A stretch of 64,000 nt of DNA, taken from assembly GCF_000373365.1 (NCBI RefSeq), contig NZ_KB891263.1, forward strand, positions 148,093-212,092, in the 5' to 3' direction. This DNA is from Parafrankia discariae. Its GTDB lineage: Bacteria > Actinomycetota > Actinomycetes > Frankiales > Frankiaceae. The notes beneath the pieces are model-generated. The model searched no databases, was not told the DNA's origin, and saw only the letters and a list, made by a program, of their open reading frames with translations. A program made the translations under genes and the position numbers. Positions 1-8,735 of this stretch are shown one piece after another (the stretch's first letter is position 1; the number at the start of each line of letters is the position of its first letter).

Positions 1-2
1 GA

Positions 3-1436
3 CTACGGCCGCCGGCCGCCGACACGGGCCGCGGCGACGGCGGCCGCGACCGCCCGCACCGCCCGGTCGACATCGGCCTCGGTCGTCGTCCAGTTGCAGA
101 CCGAGACCCGCATCGCCACCCGGCCGCGCCACACCGTGCCCGACATGAACGCCTCCCCGCCCGCGACCACCAGGTCCGTGGTCGCGGCGGTCGTCGCGTC
201 GTCGTCGTCCACCCGCACCAGCACCTGGTTGAGCTCGACCTCGTTGAGCACCGCGACGCCGTCCAGCGCGGCGAGGGACGTGGCGAAACGCCGCGCGTGC
301 GCGCAGCAACGGTCGACCAGCTCGGTCAGGCCCGACCGCCCGAGCGAGCGCAACGCGGCGTACAGGGCGAACCCGCGGGCCCGCCTGCTGAACTCCGGCG
401 TCCACTCCAGCGGGTCGAGCTCGCCGTCCGTGGCATGGACGAGGTAGTCGGCCCGGGTGGACATCGCCGCCCGGTGCGCCCGTTCGTCGGCGACGATCGC
501 GATCCCGCAGTCGTAGGCCACGTTGAGCCACTTGTGCCCGTCCGTGGCCCAGGAGTCGGCAGCCGCCATCCCCGCGACCAGGTCCCGGCGCCGGGCCGAC
601 GCGGACACGGCCGCCCACAGCCCGAAGGCGCCGTCCACATGCACCCACGCCCCGTGCGCGTGGCCGATCGCGCAGATCTCCGCGAGCGGGTCGAAGGCGC
701 CGGTGTTGATCTCGCCGGCCTGGGCCACCACGATCGCCGGGCCGGACCCGTCCGCGAGGGCCGCGCGCAGCGCGTCGGGCCGCATCCGCCCCGCCTCGTC
801 CGCGGCCACCACCGTCAGCCGGCGGGTGCCGAACCCCAGCAGGCGCAGCGCGACGTCCACCGTGGTGTGTCGGTCGGCGCCCACCAGGATCCGCACCGGC
901 GGGGCCCCGTGCAGGCCGTCGGCCTCCACATCCCAGCCGTGGCGGGCCAGCACCCGGTGCCGGGCGGCGCCCAGCGCGGTCACGTGCGCCATCTGGGTGC
1001 CGGTGGTGATCCCGACCGAGGCGGACGCGGGCAGTCCGAGCAGCTCCTTGACCCACGATCCGGCGACCGACTCGGCGGCGGCGGCCGCCGGGGCCAGGCT
1101 GGACAGGCCCGCGTTCTGGTCCCAGGCGACGGCCATCAGGTCGGCGGCCAGCGCCGCCGGCATGATCCCGCCGATCACGTACCCGAAGAAGCGTGGCGAC
1201 CCGGTGGCGGTGAGCCCGTCGGCCGCCGCGGCGGCGAGCGCGTCGACGACCTCGACGGGATCAGCGGGCCCTGCCGGCAGCGGCCCGCCGAGCTGGGCGC
1301 GGATCTTCTCGAATCCCGAGGTCGGGGCGACGGGCCGCTGCCGCAGGCCGTCCAGATAGCCCGCGACATGCTCGAAGGCCCGCAGCGTCGTCGCCCGCAC
1401 CGTCTCGGCCTGCGCTGCCGTGCCGTCGAGCGCCAC
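3..1436 (-). CDS. PLP-dependent group II decarboxylase (aromatic amino acid / glutamate decarboxylase-like)
   Basis: Complete 477-aa protein. The stop codon lies three bases from the window edge. The GTG start has GGAGGGG six bases upstream. It matches pyridoxal-dependent decarboxylases of group II: the PLP lysine is K302 in the motif TDGHKWLN, and the cofactor-ring aspartate lies in HVDGAFGLWA about 45 residues earlier. Such cytosolic enzymes decarboxylate aromatic L-amino acids, glutamate or related substrates to amines. The substrate cannot be told from the sequence. No neighbour on the same strand is close enough to form an operon inside the window. Confidence 0.9.
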   Translation of the reverse strand: MALDGTAAQAETVRATTLRAFEHVAGYLDGLRQRPVAPTSGFEKIRAQLGGPLPAGPADPVEVVDALAAAAADGLTATGSPRFFGYVIGGIMPAALAADLMAVAWDQNAGLSSLAPAAAAAESVAGSWVKELLGLPASASVGITTGTQMAHVTALGAARHRVLARHGWDVEADGLHGAPPVRILVGADRHTTVDVALRLLGFGTRRLTVVAADEAGRMRPDALRAALADGSGPAIVVAQAGEINTGAFDPLAEICAIGHAHGAWVHVDGAFGLWAAVSASARRRDLVAGMAAADSWATDGHKWLNVAYDCGIAIVADERAHRAAMSTRADYLVHATDGELDPLEWTPEFSRRARGFALYAALRSLGRSGLTELVDRCCAHARRFATSLAALDGVAVLNEVELNQVLVRVDDDDATTAATTDLVVAGGEAFMSGTVWRGRVAMRVSVCNWTTTEADVDRAVRAVAAAVAAARVGGRRP

Positions 1437-1789
1437 CGGTCACCCCTCCAGTCCTGGACGGTCCGCGCCGGCCGCCGAGCCGTCCGCTTCCGTCTTCCCG
1501 TCGGCCGTTGCGGCCCGTCCGCGAGCTGTGTCCCGAGAATGCCGGACGTCCCGGCCCACCCGCGCGCCGGCGTGACCCTCCCGACTGCCGGCCCGGCGGC
1601 GAGGAGTCGTCCGTGCTGGATGTGGCGTTACGCGGCCCGAGACGTCCGGAGTGAGCACATCGGGCCCGCTACCGGAGGCGGGTCGGGATCACTGTGACCG
1701 CGGACACCTGGTGCGTAAGGATGCAGGTCCACTCGATACCGTTTTGGTATCCAGTGTCGATTCGGCGCCTCTTCGGAAAGGTGTTGCGC
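1437..1789. other. Intergenic region with short palindrome
   Basis: This is the divergent gap between the decarboxylase and a possible small plus-strand ORF. Near 1735-1751 there is a short inverted repeat, GATACC-N5-GGTATC, which could be a repressor operator. I see no other gene here. Confidence 0.4.
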
Positions 1790-1966
1790 ATGGAGCAGGA
1801 CGAGTCGGTTGGCCCCGAGGTGGGGTCTGTGGTGCCAGGTCAGCGGGAGGTGGTCTCGGTGACGGCGGATGCCGCCGACCTCTCGGAGACGAGCACCGAG
1901 GGGCTCTCCTTCGGCCCGCTGGCGAACCCGAGGCGGCTACGACTGGGCGTGTCACCCTCGCTCTGA
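1790..1966 (+). CDS. Possible small protein, 58 aa, unknown
   Basis: The ATG is preceded by a purine-rich GGAAAGG. It encodes an acidic-to-basic 58-residue peptide with no recognised domain, no Cys, and a C-terminus ending in SPSL. Support comes from position: a short inverted repeat sits about 45 bp upstream and a strong hairpin at 2031-2070 ends the unit. The reading frame has ordinary local composition and could be fortuitous. I do not recognise any family. Confidence 0.3.
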   Translation: MEQDESVGPEVGSVVPGQREVVSVTADAADLSETSTEGLSFGPLANPRRLRLGVSPSL

Positions 1967-2030
1967 CCGCTGTCGGGTGATCCTCCGGAGGTCGCGACCC
2001 GCGACCGGTCCAGGAGGCCGAGGCGAAACC

Positions 2031-2070
2031 AACGGTGCCCCGGAACGCGGATGCGTTCCGGGGCACCGTT
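2031..2070. terminator. Strong hairpin, likely bidirectional terminator
   Basis: Perfect 18-bp inverted repeat (2031-2048 against 2053-2070) with a GGAT loop. It lies between the small plus-strand ORF and the end of the minus-strand DEAD-box helicase. There is no T-tract, which is usual for actinobacterial terminators. Confidence 0.75.
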
Positions 2071-2085
2071 CGTATGAGCGCCATC

Positions 2086-2119
2086 CTCAGGTCTGACCCG
2101 GCTTCGGGTCAGACCTGAG
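2086..2119. terminator. Second hairpin terminator, downstream of DEAD-box gene
   Basis: Perfect 15-bp stem (2086-2100 against 2105-2119) with a GCTT loop. It starts nine bases beyond the helicase stop codon on the minus strand. With the hairpin at 2031-2070 it forms a tandem terminator pair. Confidence 0.75.
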
Positions 2120-2127
2120 TCGATGGG

Positions 2128-3741
2128 TCAGGCTCCGGGAGCGGGGTGGGGGTCCACCCGCGGCGTGGGGCGGGTCTGGGCCGGGCCCCGGGCCGGGCGG
2201 CCCGGGCGGTGCGCGTCGCGGGCCGCCCCGGTGAAGGTGGAGCCGGCGGTACGGGCGCTCGGCCCGCCGCGCCGGTGGCCGCCCTCGCGCGGCGCGCCAT
2301 CGCGCCGGCCCGAGTCCCGGCGGCCGCCGCCGTCGCGTCGGCCGTCACCACGCCGGCCCTCGCTGCGCTGGCGGCGAGCCTGGATGGTGGCCGGGTCGAC
2401 CGGCGGCGCAGGCGGTCCGGCGAGCTCGATGACGATCGGGTCGTCGGGCAGCGTCGGGACCGGCTGGGTCGGGATGCCGACCGCCCGCAGCAGCGACCGG
2501 GCCTTGCCACGCTCGGCCGGCACGGTCACCAGGACGTCGGCGCCGTCAGCCCCGGCCCGGGCGGTACGCCCGCCGCGGTGCTGGTAGGTCTTGGCGTCCT
2601 CGGGCGGGCCCAGGTGCAGCACGAGGCTGATGCCGTCGACGTGGATGCCGCGGGCGGCGACGTCGGTGGCGACCAGCACCCGGTAGAACCCGTCGGTGAA
2701 CCCGGCGAGCGCCCGGGTGCGGGCGCCCTGCGGCATGCCGCCGTGCAGGGGCTCGGCCGGTACCCCGGCCTCGGTGAGCGACTGCGCGACACGGTCGGCG
2801 TCGCGCTGGGTGCGCACGAACACCAGGGTGCGGCCGGCGCCGCAGGCGAGCGAGGTGACCAGCCGGAGCTGGGCGTTGCGGTCGACGGACTCCATCGCGT
2901 GCCGGGCCAGGGTCGAGACCTGCGACACCTCCGGGTCGACGGCGACGAGGACCGGCTCGGGCAGGTAGCCCCGGACGAGGACCTCGACCTCGCGGTCCAG
3001 CGTGGCGCTGAACAGCAGCCGCTGGCTGTCGGACGGGGTCATGTCCAGCAGCGCCTTGACCGCCGGGAGGAAACCGAGGTCGCACATGAAGTCGGCTTCG
3101 TCCAGGACGGTGATCTCGATCTCGTCGAGGATGCAGGCGTCGCGCTCGATCAGGTCGGTGAGCCGGCCCGGGGTGGCGACGACGAGGTGCACACCCCGGC
3201 GCATGGCCGAGATCTGCCGGCTGATCGACGTTCCGCCGTAGACCGGGGTCATCCACAGCCCCAGCGCCCGGGTGAGCGGGGCCAGCACGTCGTTGACCTG
3301 CTGGGCCAGCTCGCGGGTCGGGACGAGGATCAGCCCGCGGGGCTGACGGGGGCGGGCGGCGCCGGTGGTGGCGAGCCGGGCGAGCAGCGGCAGGCCGAAC
3401 GCCAGGGTCTTGCCGGAGCCGGTGCGGGCCCGGCCGAGCACGTTCTCGCCGGCCAGCACGTCGGGCAACGTGGCGGCCTGGACCGGGAACGGCCCGTGGA
3501 TGCCCTTGTCCGCGAGCGCGGAGACCAGCCGCGGGGGCAGACCCGCCTCGGCGAAGGACTCGGCGGGCGGACGGGGGGAACGGGTGGCGAGCGCCGGGCG
3601 CGCCGCCGGGCGCTCACCGCCACGGAACGGGGCGGGACGAGGCCCGCCGCGGCCGTGTCCGGTGGGACGGGTACGGCTGCCCCGGGAGGGACGGGCCGGA
3701 CGGTGGGTGGGGGTGGGCTGGGTGCTGCGGGGCTGAGTCAG
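2128..3741 (-). CDS. DEAD-box ATP-dependent RNA helicase
   Basis: All helicase motifs are present in order: Q motif (phenylalanine plus GPFPVQ), I (ARTGSGKT), Ia (PTRELAQQ), II (LDEADF), III (SAT), IV (LVFVRTQ), V (ATDVAARGIHVDG) and VI (HRGGRTARAG), followed by an Arg/Gly-rich RNA-binding tail of about 90 residues. The first conventional start in frame is a TTG at 3466-3468, but it lies after the Q motif and would remove it. Extending to the in-frame stop at 3754-3756 leaves no ATG, GTG or TTG. The best full-length start is CTG at 3739-3741, with GGCGGA upstream, giving about 537 aa. Expected role: RNA duplex remodelling in ribosome assembly, mRNA decay or cold response. Terminated by the hairpin pair at 2031-2119. 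Confidence 0.88.
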   Translation of the reverse strand: MTQPRSTQPTPTHRPARPSRGSRTRPTGHGRGGPRPAPFRGGERPAARPALATRSPRPPAESFAEAGLPPRLVSALADKGIHGPFPVQAATLPDVLAGENVLGRARTGSGKTLAFGLPLLARLATTGAARPRQPRGLILVPTRELAQQVNDVLAPLTRALGLWMTPVYGGTSISRQISAMRRGVHLVVATPGRLTDLIERDACILDEIEITVLDEADFMCDLGFLPAVKALLDMTPSDSQRLLFSATLDREVEVLVRGYLPEPVLVAVDPEVSQVSTLARHAMESVDRNAQLRLVTSLACGAGRTLVFVRTQRDADRVAQSLTEAGVPAEPLHGGMPQGARTRALAGFTDGFYRVLVATDVAARGIHVDGISLVLHLGPPEDAKTYQHRGGRTARAGADGADVLVTVPAERGKARSLLRAVGIPTQPVPTLPDDPIVIELAGPPAPPVDPATIQARRQRSEGRRGDGRRDGGGRRDSGRRDGAPREGGHRRGGPSARTAGSTFTGAARDAHRPGRPARGPAQTRPTPRVDPHPAPGA

Positions 3742-4193
3742 GGGATCCGCCGATCAGGTCAGGGCCGACAGAACAACGCCACGTCGGTTCCACGCGCCAT
3801 GCGGCGTGGTCTACAAGCGCGGAAAGTGTCGTCCGGCGGCCAGGGGGGGCGGCCGGTTTTCACGCGACCGGACCCAACCGCGGTCTGAGACCGCCATGGC
3901 GCTCGCACCGACCTTCGGACACCCGGCCCGATTGGCCGGATGTCCCAGAGATCTTGTCTGCGCCTCGAGGTTGGTTGCCCTCGGTGACGCCGACATGAAG
4001 ACGTTACCTCGTACCGGGCCGTGATCGGGGGCCGTGAGGTGTGTGGTTAACCATGCGGGGAGGAGGTTCTACGTCACATCCGGTCCAGTGAAGCACCGAA
4101 CTGCGGTTCGGAGTCGGTTGGACGACATTTCCTCTTCAGATGACCTTGGAGACGTCAGCATACGCCGGAATGCCCATGCCTGGCGGGCATCTG
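3742..4193. other. Intergenic region, no gene seen
   Basis: A 450-bp gap upstream of the DEAD-box gene and downstream of the GT87 gene. It is less GC-rich than the flanks. It must contain the helicase promoter and 5' leader. I find no convincing ORF, repeat or RNA gene. Confidence 0.5.
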
Positions 4194-5804
4194 TTACTGG
4201 GGGTGCACCCGGCCCGTTCGGGTGCGCGGCGCGCCGGCGGCGGGCGTCGGCGCCTGCCACCGGACCCGGCGTCGGCGCGGGCCCGTCGGGCTTCCCGGGC
4301 CTCCCGAACCGAGCGGGCTTCCCGGGCCGAGCGGGTCGCGCGGGCCCACCGGACCAGGCCGTGCCGCCCCCCGGTCCCGGCTGGCGGCGACCGCCCAGGC
4401 CAGGAGGGCCAGCGTGCCCACGAGCGCCCCGTAGGCCCCGATGACCCGGGTGTCCTCGCCGCGGGCGCGGGCCGCCGTCCAGCACACCGCCCCGACCCCG
4501 CCGACCAGCGCGGCCACCAGGACGGCCCGTAGCGCCGCGACGGCCATCCGTGGTGCGGCCCACGGCGCGGACCCGGCCGGGCCGGGTACGGCGCTACCAG
4601 GCACCGCCACGGTGGACGTGGCGGGCGCGGGCCCGGCCCGCCGCCGGGCCGTGCGCACCAGCGGCAGGGCGACCAGGGGACCGAGGACGACGGCCGCCAC
4701 GAGCAGGTCGATCGGCGTGCTCAGGTGCGGGGTCACCAGGAGCCAGCTGCCGCCGGTGAACAGGGCGAGAGGCAGATCCGGGTCGCCCCCGGCGGCCGGA
4801 CGGCCCGGGCCGCCGTGGGTGATCGCCAGCAGTGGGGCCACCAGCAGGAGCAGATAGTGGCTCCACACGATCGGCGAGGCCACGAGCGCCGCCGCCACCA
4901 CGCCGGCGAACAGCAGCCCGTCGCCGCCGGGGCGCCCGCGGCCGCGGGCCAGCCACAGGCATCCGGCCAGCAGCAGGCCGGCGGTGGCCCGGGCGACCCA
5001 GGTGGCGGCGCCGAGGCCCAGCCCGACGTTCATCAGCAGCCCGGTGAGGCTCAGCCCGTCGGGCGCCTCCTCCCGGGCGAGGACCGACAGCATGTCGGCG
5101 TAGGTGCGCACCGCCACCGGGCTGTAGATCTCCCCGACGCCGAACAGCGCGGCCAGGGTGAGCAGGGCCACCGCTGTCGCGCGTGGCCGGCGGGTCAGCG
5201 CGAGCCAGAGCACGACGGGGACGAGGAAGAGCTTGCTGTACACGAGCACGGCGGTGAGGATCCCGGCCGCCACGGGGACGTCCCGCAGCCGCCACAGGGC
5301 CACCAGCCCGCAGAACAACAGCGCGTTGAGGGTGCCCATCTGCAGCCCGGTGATGGTGCAGGACGCGGTCAGCACCAGGGCGAACGTCCACCGGCCGGCG
5401 CCGGCGAGCCGGCAGGCGGCGAGCAGCGCGAGCACCGACAGCGCGATGAACAACTCAGCCGCGCCGGGGAGGGCCGAGAGCGGGACGAACGGCAGCGACA
5501 CCAGGTACGGGTAGACGAAGGCGAAACCGGAGTAGACCTCGGGTGTCCCGGGAGGGGGATAGGGGTCACGGCCGTCGGCGACCGCCGCGCCGGCGCGCAG
5601 GAAGACGTCGACGTCGAAGTGGCCGATCGGGGCCACGTAGCCCACCCAGATCAGGGCGAGGAGCCCGGCGATGACCAGCGGGCCAGCCGCGGCGGCGCCC
5701 CGGTGTCGTCGTGCGGTCATGCGGCCTGGTCCGCTCGGCGCTCCACCCAAACCCCCGGGGTCGTCGTGTGCTGCGGCGGCCATGTTCCCACCCGTCGTTC
5801 CCAC
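4194..5804 (-). CDS. GT87 (DUF2029) family polytopic mannosyltransferase
   Basis: 536-aa protein with about ten hydrophobic segments. An N-terminal loop with the pattern HFDVDVFLRAG...DPYPPP...FVYPY is typical of the GT-C glycosyltransferase family 87, which transfers mannose from polyprenyl-phosphate to cell-envelope lipids at the outer membrane face. The aspartate pair of this first loop is the expected catalytic site. The C-terminal 70 residues are Gly/Pro/Arg-rich and probably disordered. The start is either GTG at 5802-5804 or ATG at 5781-5783. It begins three bases after the stop of the DUF445 gene, so the two are probably one operon. Confidence 0.8.
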   Translation of the reverse strand: MGTTGGNMAAAAHDDPGGLGGAPSGPGRMTARRHRGAAAAGPLVIAGLLALIWVGYVAPIGHFDVDVFLRAGAAVADGRDPYPPPGTPEVYSGFAFVYPYLVSLPFVPLSALPGAAELFIALSVLALLAACRLAGAGRWTFALVLTASCTITGLQMGTLNALLFCGLVALWRLRDVPVAAGILTAVLVYSKLFLVPVVLWLALTRRPRATAVALLTLAALFGVGEIYSPVAVRTYADMLSVLAREEAPDGLSLTGLLMNVGLGLGAATWVARATAGLLLAGCLWLARGRGRPGGDGLLFAGVVAAALVASPIVWSHYLLLLVAPLLAITHGGPGRPAAGGDPDLPLALFTGGSWLLVTPHLSTPIDLLVAAVVLGPLVALPLVRTARRRAGPAPATSTVAVPGSAVPGPAGSAPWAAPRMAVAALRAVLVAALVGGVGAVCWTAARARGEDTRVIGAYGALVGTLALLAWAVAASRDRGAARPGPVGPRDPLGPGSPLGSGGPGSPTGPRRRRVRWQAPTPAAGAPRTRTGRVHPQ

Positions 5805-5807
5805 CGC

Positions 5808-7115
5808 TCAGAGCAGCAGCTCGGTGAGCAGGTGGATCACCAGCCCGGCGAGCGCGCCGACCACCGTCCCGTTGATGCGGATGAACTGCAGGTCCCGACC
5901 GACGTGCAGCTCGATCCGACGGGACGTGTCAGCCGGCTCCCAGCGGGCCACGGTGTCCCCGATGACGGCGGCGATGTCCTCGCGGTAGCGGCCGACGGCA
6001 CGGGTGGCGACGTCGGCGGCGGCCCGGTTCACGGTGGCGGCCAGCTCCGGCTCGGTGGCGAGACGGTTCCCGAAGGCGGCCAGCTCCGCGGTGGCCCGGG
6101 TGCGCGCGGTTCCGCCCGGGTCCGTGGTCAGATCGAGCAGCACGCCGCGGGCGGTCGCCCAGATCGCCGACACGGCCCGGTCGGTCTCCGGGTGGGCGAT
6201 GATCCGCCGTTTCAGCTCCTCCACCCGGTCGCCGAGCTCGTCGTCGGTGCGCAGCCGCTCGGCGAACGTGGTGAGGAAGGAGTCCAGCGCGCGGCGGACC
6301 CGGTGGTCGGGATCCGTCCGCAGATCGGTGGCGAACCGCAGCGCCTCGGCGTACGCCTTGGCGGCGACCGCCTCGTCGAGCCATTTCGGGGACCAGGCCG
6401 GCGCCTGCTCCCGGACCATCCGCACGACCGTGTCCGGGTTCTGCTTCAGCCAGTCGTCGATCTCGGTGACGAGCAGGTCGACCAGGTGGTGATGGGTGCC
6501 CTCCGCGACCACCCGGTCCAGGGCCACCCCGAGCACGCCCGCCCACCGTCGCTCCACGAGCCGGGGCAGGACGGTCTTCTCGACCAGCTCGCGGACAAGG
6601 TCGTCACTGATGCCGGAGATCAGCGAGGCCACCCGCGCCGAGACCTCGGAGGTGACCCGCTCGGCGTTCTCCCGGCGGCGCAGCCAGGCCCCGACCCGGC
6701 CGGCGACCCCGAGCTGGTCCAGCTTCTCGCGGACCACCTCCTCGGCGAGGAAATGCGTCCCGACGAAGTTCTGCAGGCCGCGGCCGAGGGCGTCCTTGCG
6801 GCGTGGGATGATCGCGGTGTGCGGGATCGGCAGCCCGAGCGGGTGCCGGAACAGCGCGGTGACCGCGAACCAGTCGGCCAGCGCGCCGACCGTGCCGGCC
6901 TCCGCCGCGGCCGCCACATAGCCGACCCAGCCCGGCCCGCCGGAGGCGTCCCACCGCCAGGCGACGACGTACACGGTGACCATGAAGGCGAGCAGCCCGG
7001 TCGCGATGGTGCGCATCCGGCGCAGCCCCTGGCGCATCCGGGCCTCGCTGAACGGGTCGCCGCCGAGATCGCGGGGGCCGCCGATGCCGGCCCCGTCCGT
7101 CGCTGTCAGTGTCAT
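5808..7115 (-). CDS. DUF445 family membrane protein
   Basis: 435 aa from the ATG at 7113-7115. It has an N-terminal hydrophobic segment (about residues 30-50), then the diagnostic DUF445 stretch ALADWFAVTALFRHPLG followed by IPHTAIIPRRKDALG, a long helical middle, and a C-terminal membrane helix (VVGALAGLVIHLL). DUF445 proteins are membrane-anchored with a large helical domain. Their biochemical role is unknown, with suggestions of an envelope function. It probably heads an operon with the GT87 gene (3-bp gap). An in-frame upstream extension of about 90 codons to 7394 is open but has atypical composition, so I left it out. Confidence 0.85.
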   Translation of the reverse strand: MTLTATDGAGIGGPRDLGGDPFSEARMRQGLRRMRTIATGLLAFMVTVYVVAWRWDASGGPGWVGYVAAAAEAGTVGALADWFAVTALFRHPLGLPIPHTAIIPRRKDALGRGLQNFVGTHFLAEEVVREKLDQLGVAGRVGAWLRRRENAERVTSEVSARVASLISGISDDLVRELVEKTVLPRLVERRWAGVLGVALDRVVAEGTHHHLVDLLVTEIDDWLKQNPDTVVRMVREQAPAWSPKWLDEAVAAKAYAEALRFATDLRTDPDHRVRRALDSFLTTFAERLRTDDELGDRVEELKRRIIAHPETDRAVSAIWATARGVLLDLTTDPGGTARTRATAELAAFGNRLATEPELAATVNRAAADVATRAVGRYREDIAAVIGDTVARWEPADTSRRIELHVGRDLQFIRINGTVVGALAGLVIHLLTELLL

Positions 7116-7179
7116 CCGCGCCCGCCCGCCCGCTGTCCGCCCGCCCGCCGACCCGCTCCGGCGGGGAGACAGCAACACC

Positions 7180-7503
7180 CTACGGGCGCGGGCCGCCGGC
7201 CCGGCGGCCCGCGCCCGCCCGGCGATGGATGACGACGAGGTCGACCAGCGCCGTGGCGGCGATGATCCCGAGGACGACGGCCGGCGCGGTTCGGCCGGCC
7301 ACCGCCAGCAACCCGCTGAAGACTCCGCAGAAGACCAGGCCGAACAGCGCCAGCGCCCGGCGCAGACCGAGGGCGCTGGCGGCCGGCGCGGCACCCGTCC
7401 GCGCGTCGCCGAGCGAGCCCAGCCGGCGCCACCACGGGGTACGCCACCACGGTGGGGGGTGCGCGGGGCGCTCGGTGCGCTGCCGGGGTACGGGACCGGT
7501 CAC
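7180..7503 (-). CDS. Small two-helix membrane protein (DUF6343-like)
   Basis: 107 aa from a GTG start. The N-terminus is Arg/Pro/Trp-rich. It is followed by two adjacent transmembrane helices (about residues 49-67 and 72-90) and a basic C-terminus. The arrangement and the pattern RTG...ALGLRRALALFGLVF resemble the small actinobacterial DUF6343 family; I assign this from memory with moderate certainty. It lies 64 bp upstream of the DUF445 start on the same strand. Confidence 0.6.
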   Translation of the reverse strand: MTGPVPRQRTERPAHPPPWWRTPWWRRLGSLGDARTGAAPAASALGLRRALALFGLVFCGVFSGLLAVAGRTAPAVVLGIIAATALVDLVVIHRRAGAGRRAGGPRP

Positions 7504-7748
7504 GACCTGCGGTGTGCCCGCGCGGGCGCGGACGAACCTGGGTCACCCCGACCGATCGCGCCGACCCGGCGCGAGCCGGGTCACCGAGGTTAATCATCAG
7601 ACATATAAAGGGCACCGAAAAGGTTTGGCAGGAAGTTGCCTGTTCGGCTGGCTGGCCCCCACTGATACTTCATCCCGTGATAAAGGCATTGAGGGGTCGG
7701 CTGGGGCGGTCGACGGCCGCCCTGACCGGCGAGCGGCCGGGCGAGCGA

Positions 7749-8735
7749 TTAGTGACCTGGCCCGGCCGGGGCGTCGCCGATCGCGTCGACGAGCACCTTC
7801 GTCGCGGTGAAATCGACCGGGACCTCGATGACCCGGACCCCGCCCGCGCCCAGCGCGGAAGCCAGGCGCTCGCGGTGGTCGGCGGCCGAGCGGAGCCCGC
7901 CCCGCTGGCCCCACACCTCGACAACCAGGTCGGCGTCCAGCTCCGAGGCCAGCCTGAGCAGGGTGGCGGTGGTGCCGGTCGGGGGCTGCTCGACGACCGC
8001 CACCCCCACCTGGCCCCGCCGCCAGGCCAGCAGGGCACCGGCCACGGCGACCCCGCCCCCGACGGCCGTGACGCGCACCTGCGCGCCGGAGGCGGGACCG
8101 GTGTGCTCCACCCACAGTCCTGCGGCACCGGGATCGGCCAGGATGATCCCGTTCGCCGGCAGCACCTCGGCGACGTCGGCGGTGGCGCGGGCCGGGTTGA
8201 GCGGCGCGTCGTCCCGGGGGAGGAGCGCCCCGACGACCTCGGACGCCGCCCCGGCGCCGGGGCCCGTCTCGGCAACCGTCTCCGCCGTCTCCGCGGGCGC
8301 GGGCGCGGTGCTGGGGGCGGGCGTGGGCGCGGGCGCGGGTCCGGGGGAGTCGAGGGGGAACCCCAGCCGCAGCCGGATCTCGGACGTGCCGCGGGCGCGG
8401 GCCGCCGCCAGGGCGGTGACCAGGGCGGCTGGTGCGGAGATCAGCTTCGCCTGGGTCGGCGGGGCCGACTGTGCCCCGCCGAGGGCGGCCACGCCCGGCC
8501 CGAGCGGCCGAGGCGGCCCGGGCCGGGTGGGCGGCGCGGTCAGCAGCGTGAGCACCTCGCCGTCCCAGATCGCGCCCGGCCCGTGGTCGAGCGCGCCGGC
8601 GGCCGTCGCCAGCAGGCGGGCGCAGGCCTCGTCCGGCGCGGGTAGTGGCGGGGGCGTGCCCGGGACCGTCGGCACGCCCGGCATTGTCACCAGCTGACGC
8701 ACTCCGACCGAGACGAGCCACTCCCCGACAGTCAT
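7749..8735 (-). CDS. Degenerate ThDP-enzyme-fold protein, unknown function
   Basis: 328 aa. The N-terminus (EWLVSVGVRQLVTMPG) resembles the start of the PYR domain of acetolactate-synthase-like enzymes. The C-terminal half (AVGGGVAVAGALLA, then RVIEVPVDFTATK) resembles the PP domain. The two halves are joined by a Pro/Ala linker around residues 125-160. The ThDP/metal motif GDG-N is not recognisable and the usual PYR-domain glutamate is not evident, so it is probably not a working decarboxylase or carboligase. The ATG start has AGGAG ten bases upstream. It stands alone between two long gene-free regions. Confidence 0.5.
   Translation of the reverse strand: MTVGEWLVSVGVRQLVTMPGVPTVPGTPPPLPAPDEACARLLATAAGALDHGPGAIWDGEVLTLLTAPPTRPGPPRPLGPGVAALGGAQSAPPTQAKLISAPAALVTALAAARARGTSEIRLRLGFPLDSPGPAPAPTPAPSTAPAPAETAETVAETGPGAGAASEVVGALLPRDDAPLNPARATADVAEVLPANGIILADPGAAGLWVEHTGPASGAQVRVTAVGGGVAVAGALLAWRRGQVGVAVVEQPPTGTTATLLRLASELDADLVVEVWGQRGGLRSAADHRERLASALGAGGVRVIEVPVDFTATKVLVDAIGDAPAGPGH

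Noticed and set aside
4725..7232. 835-codon plus-strand frame
   Set aside because: Antisense to the GT87 and DUF445 genes; Gln/Gly/Arg-rich with no recognisable motif.
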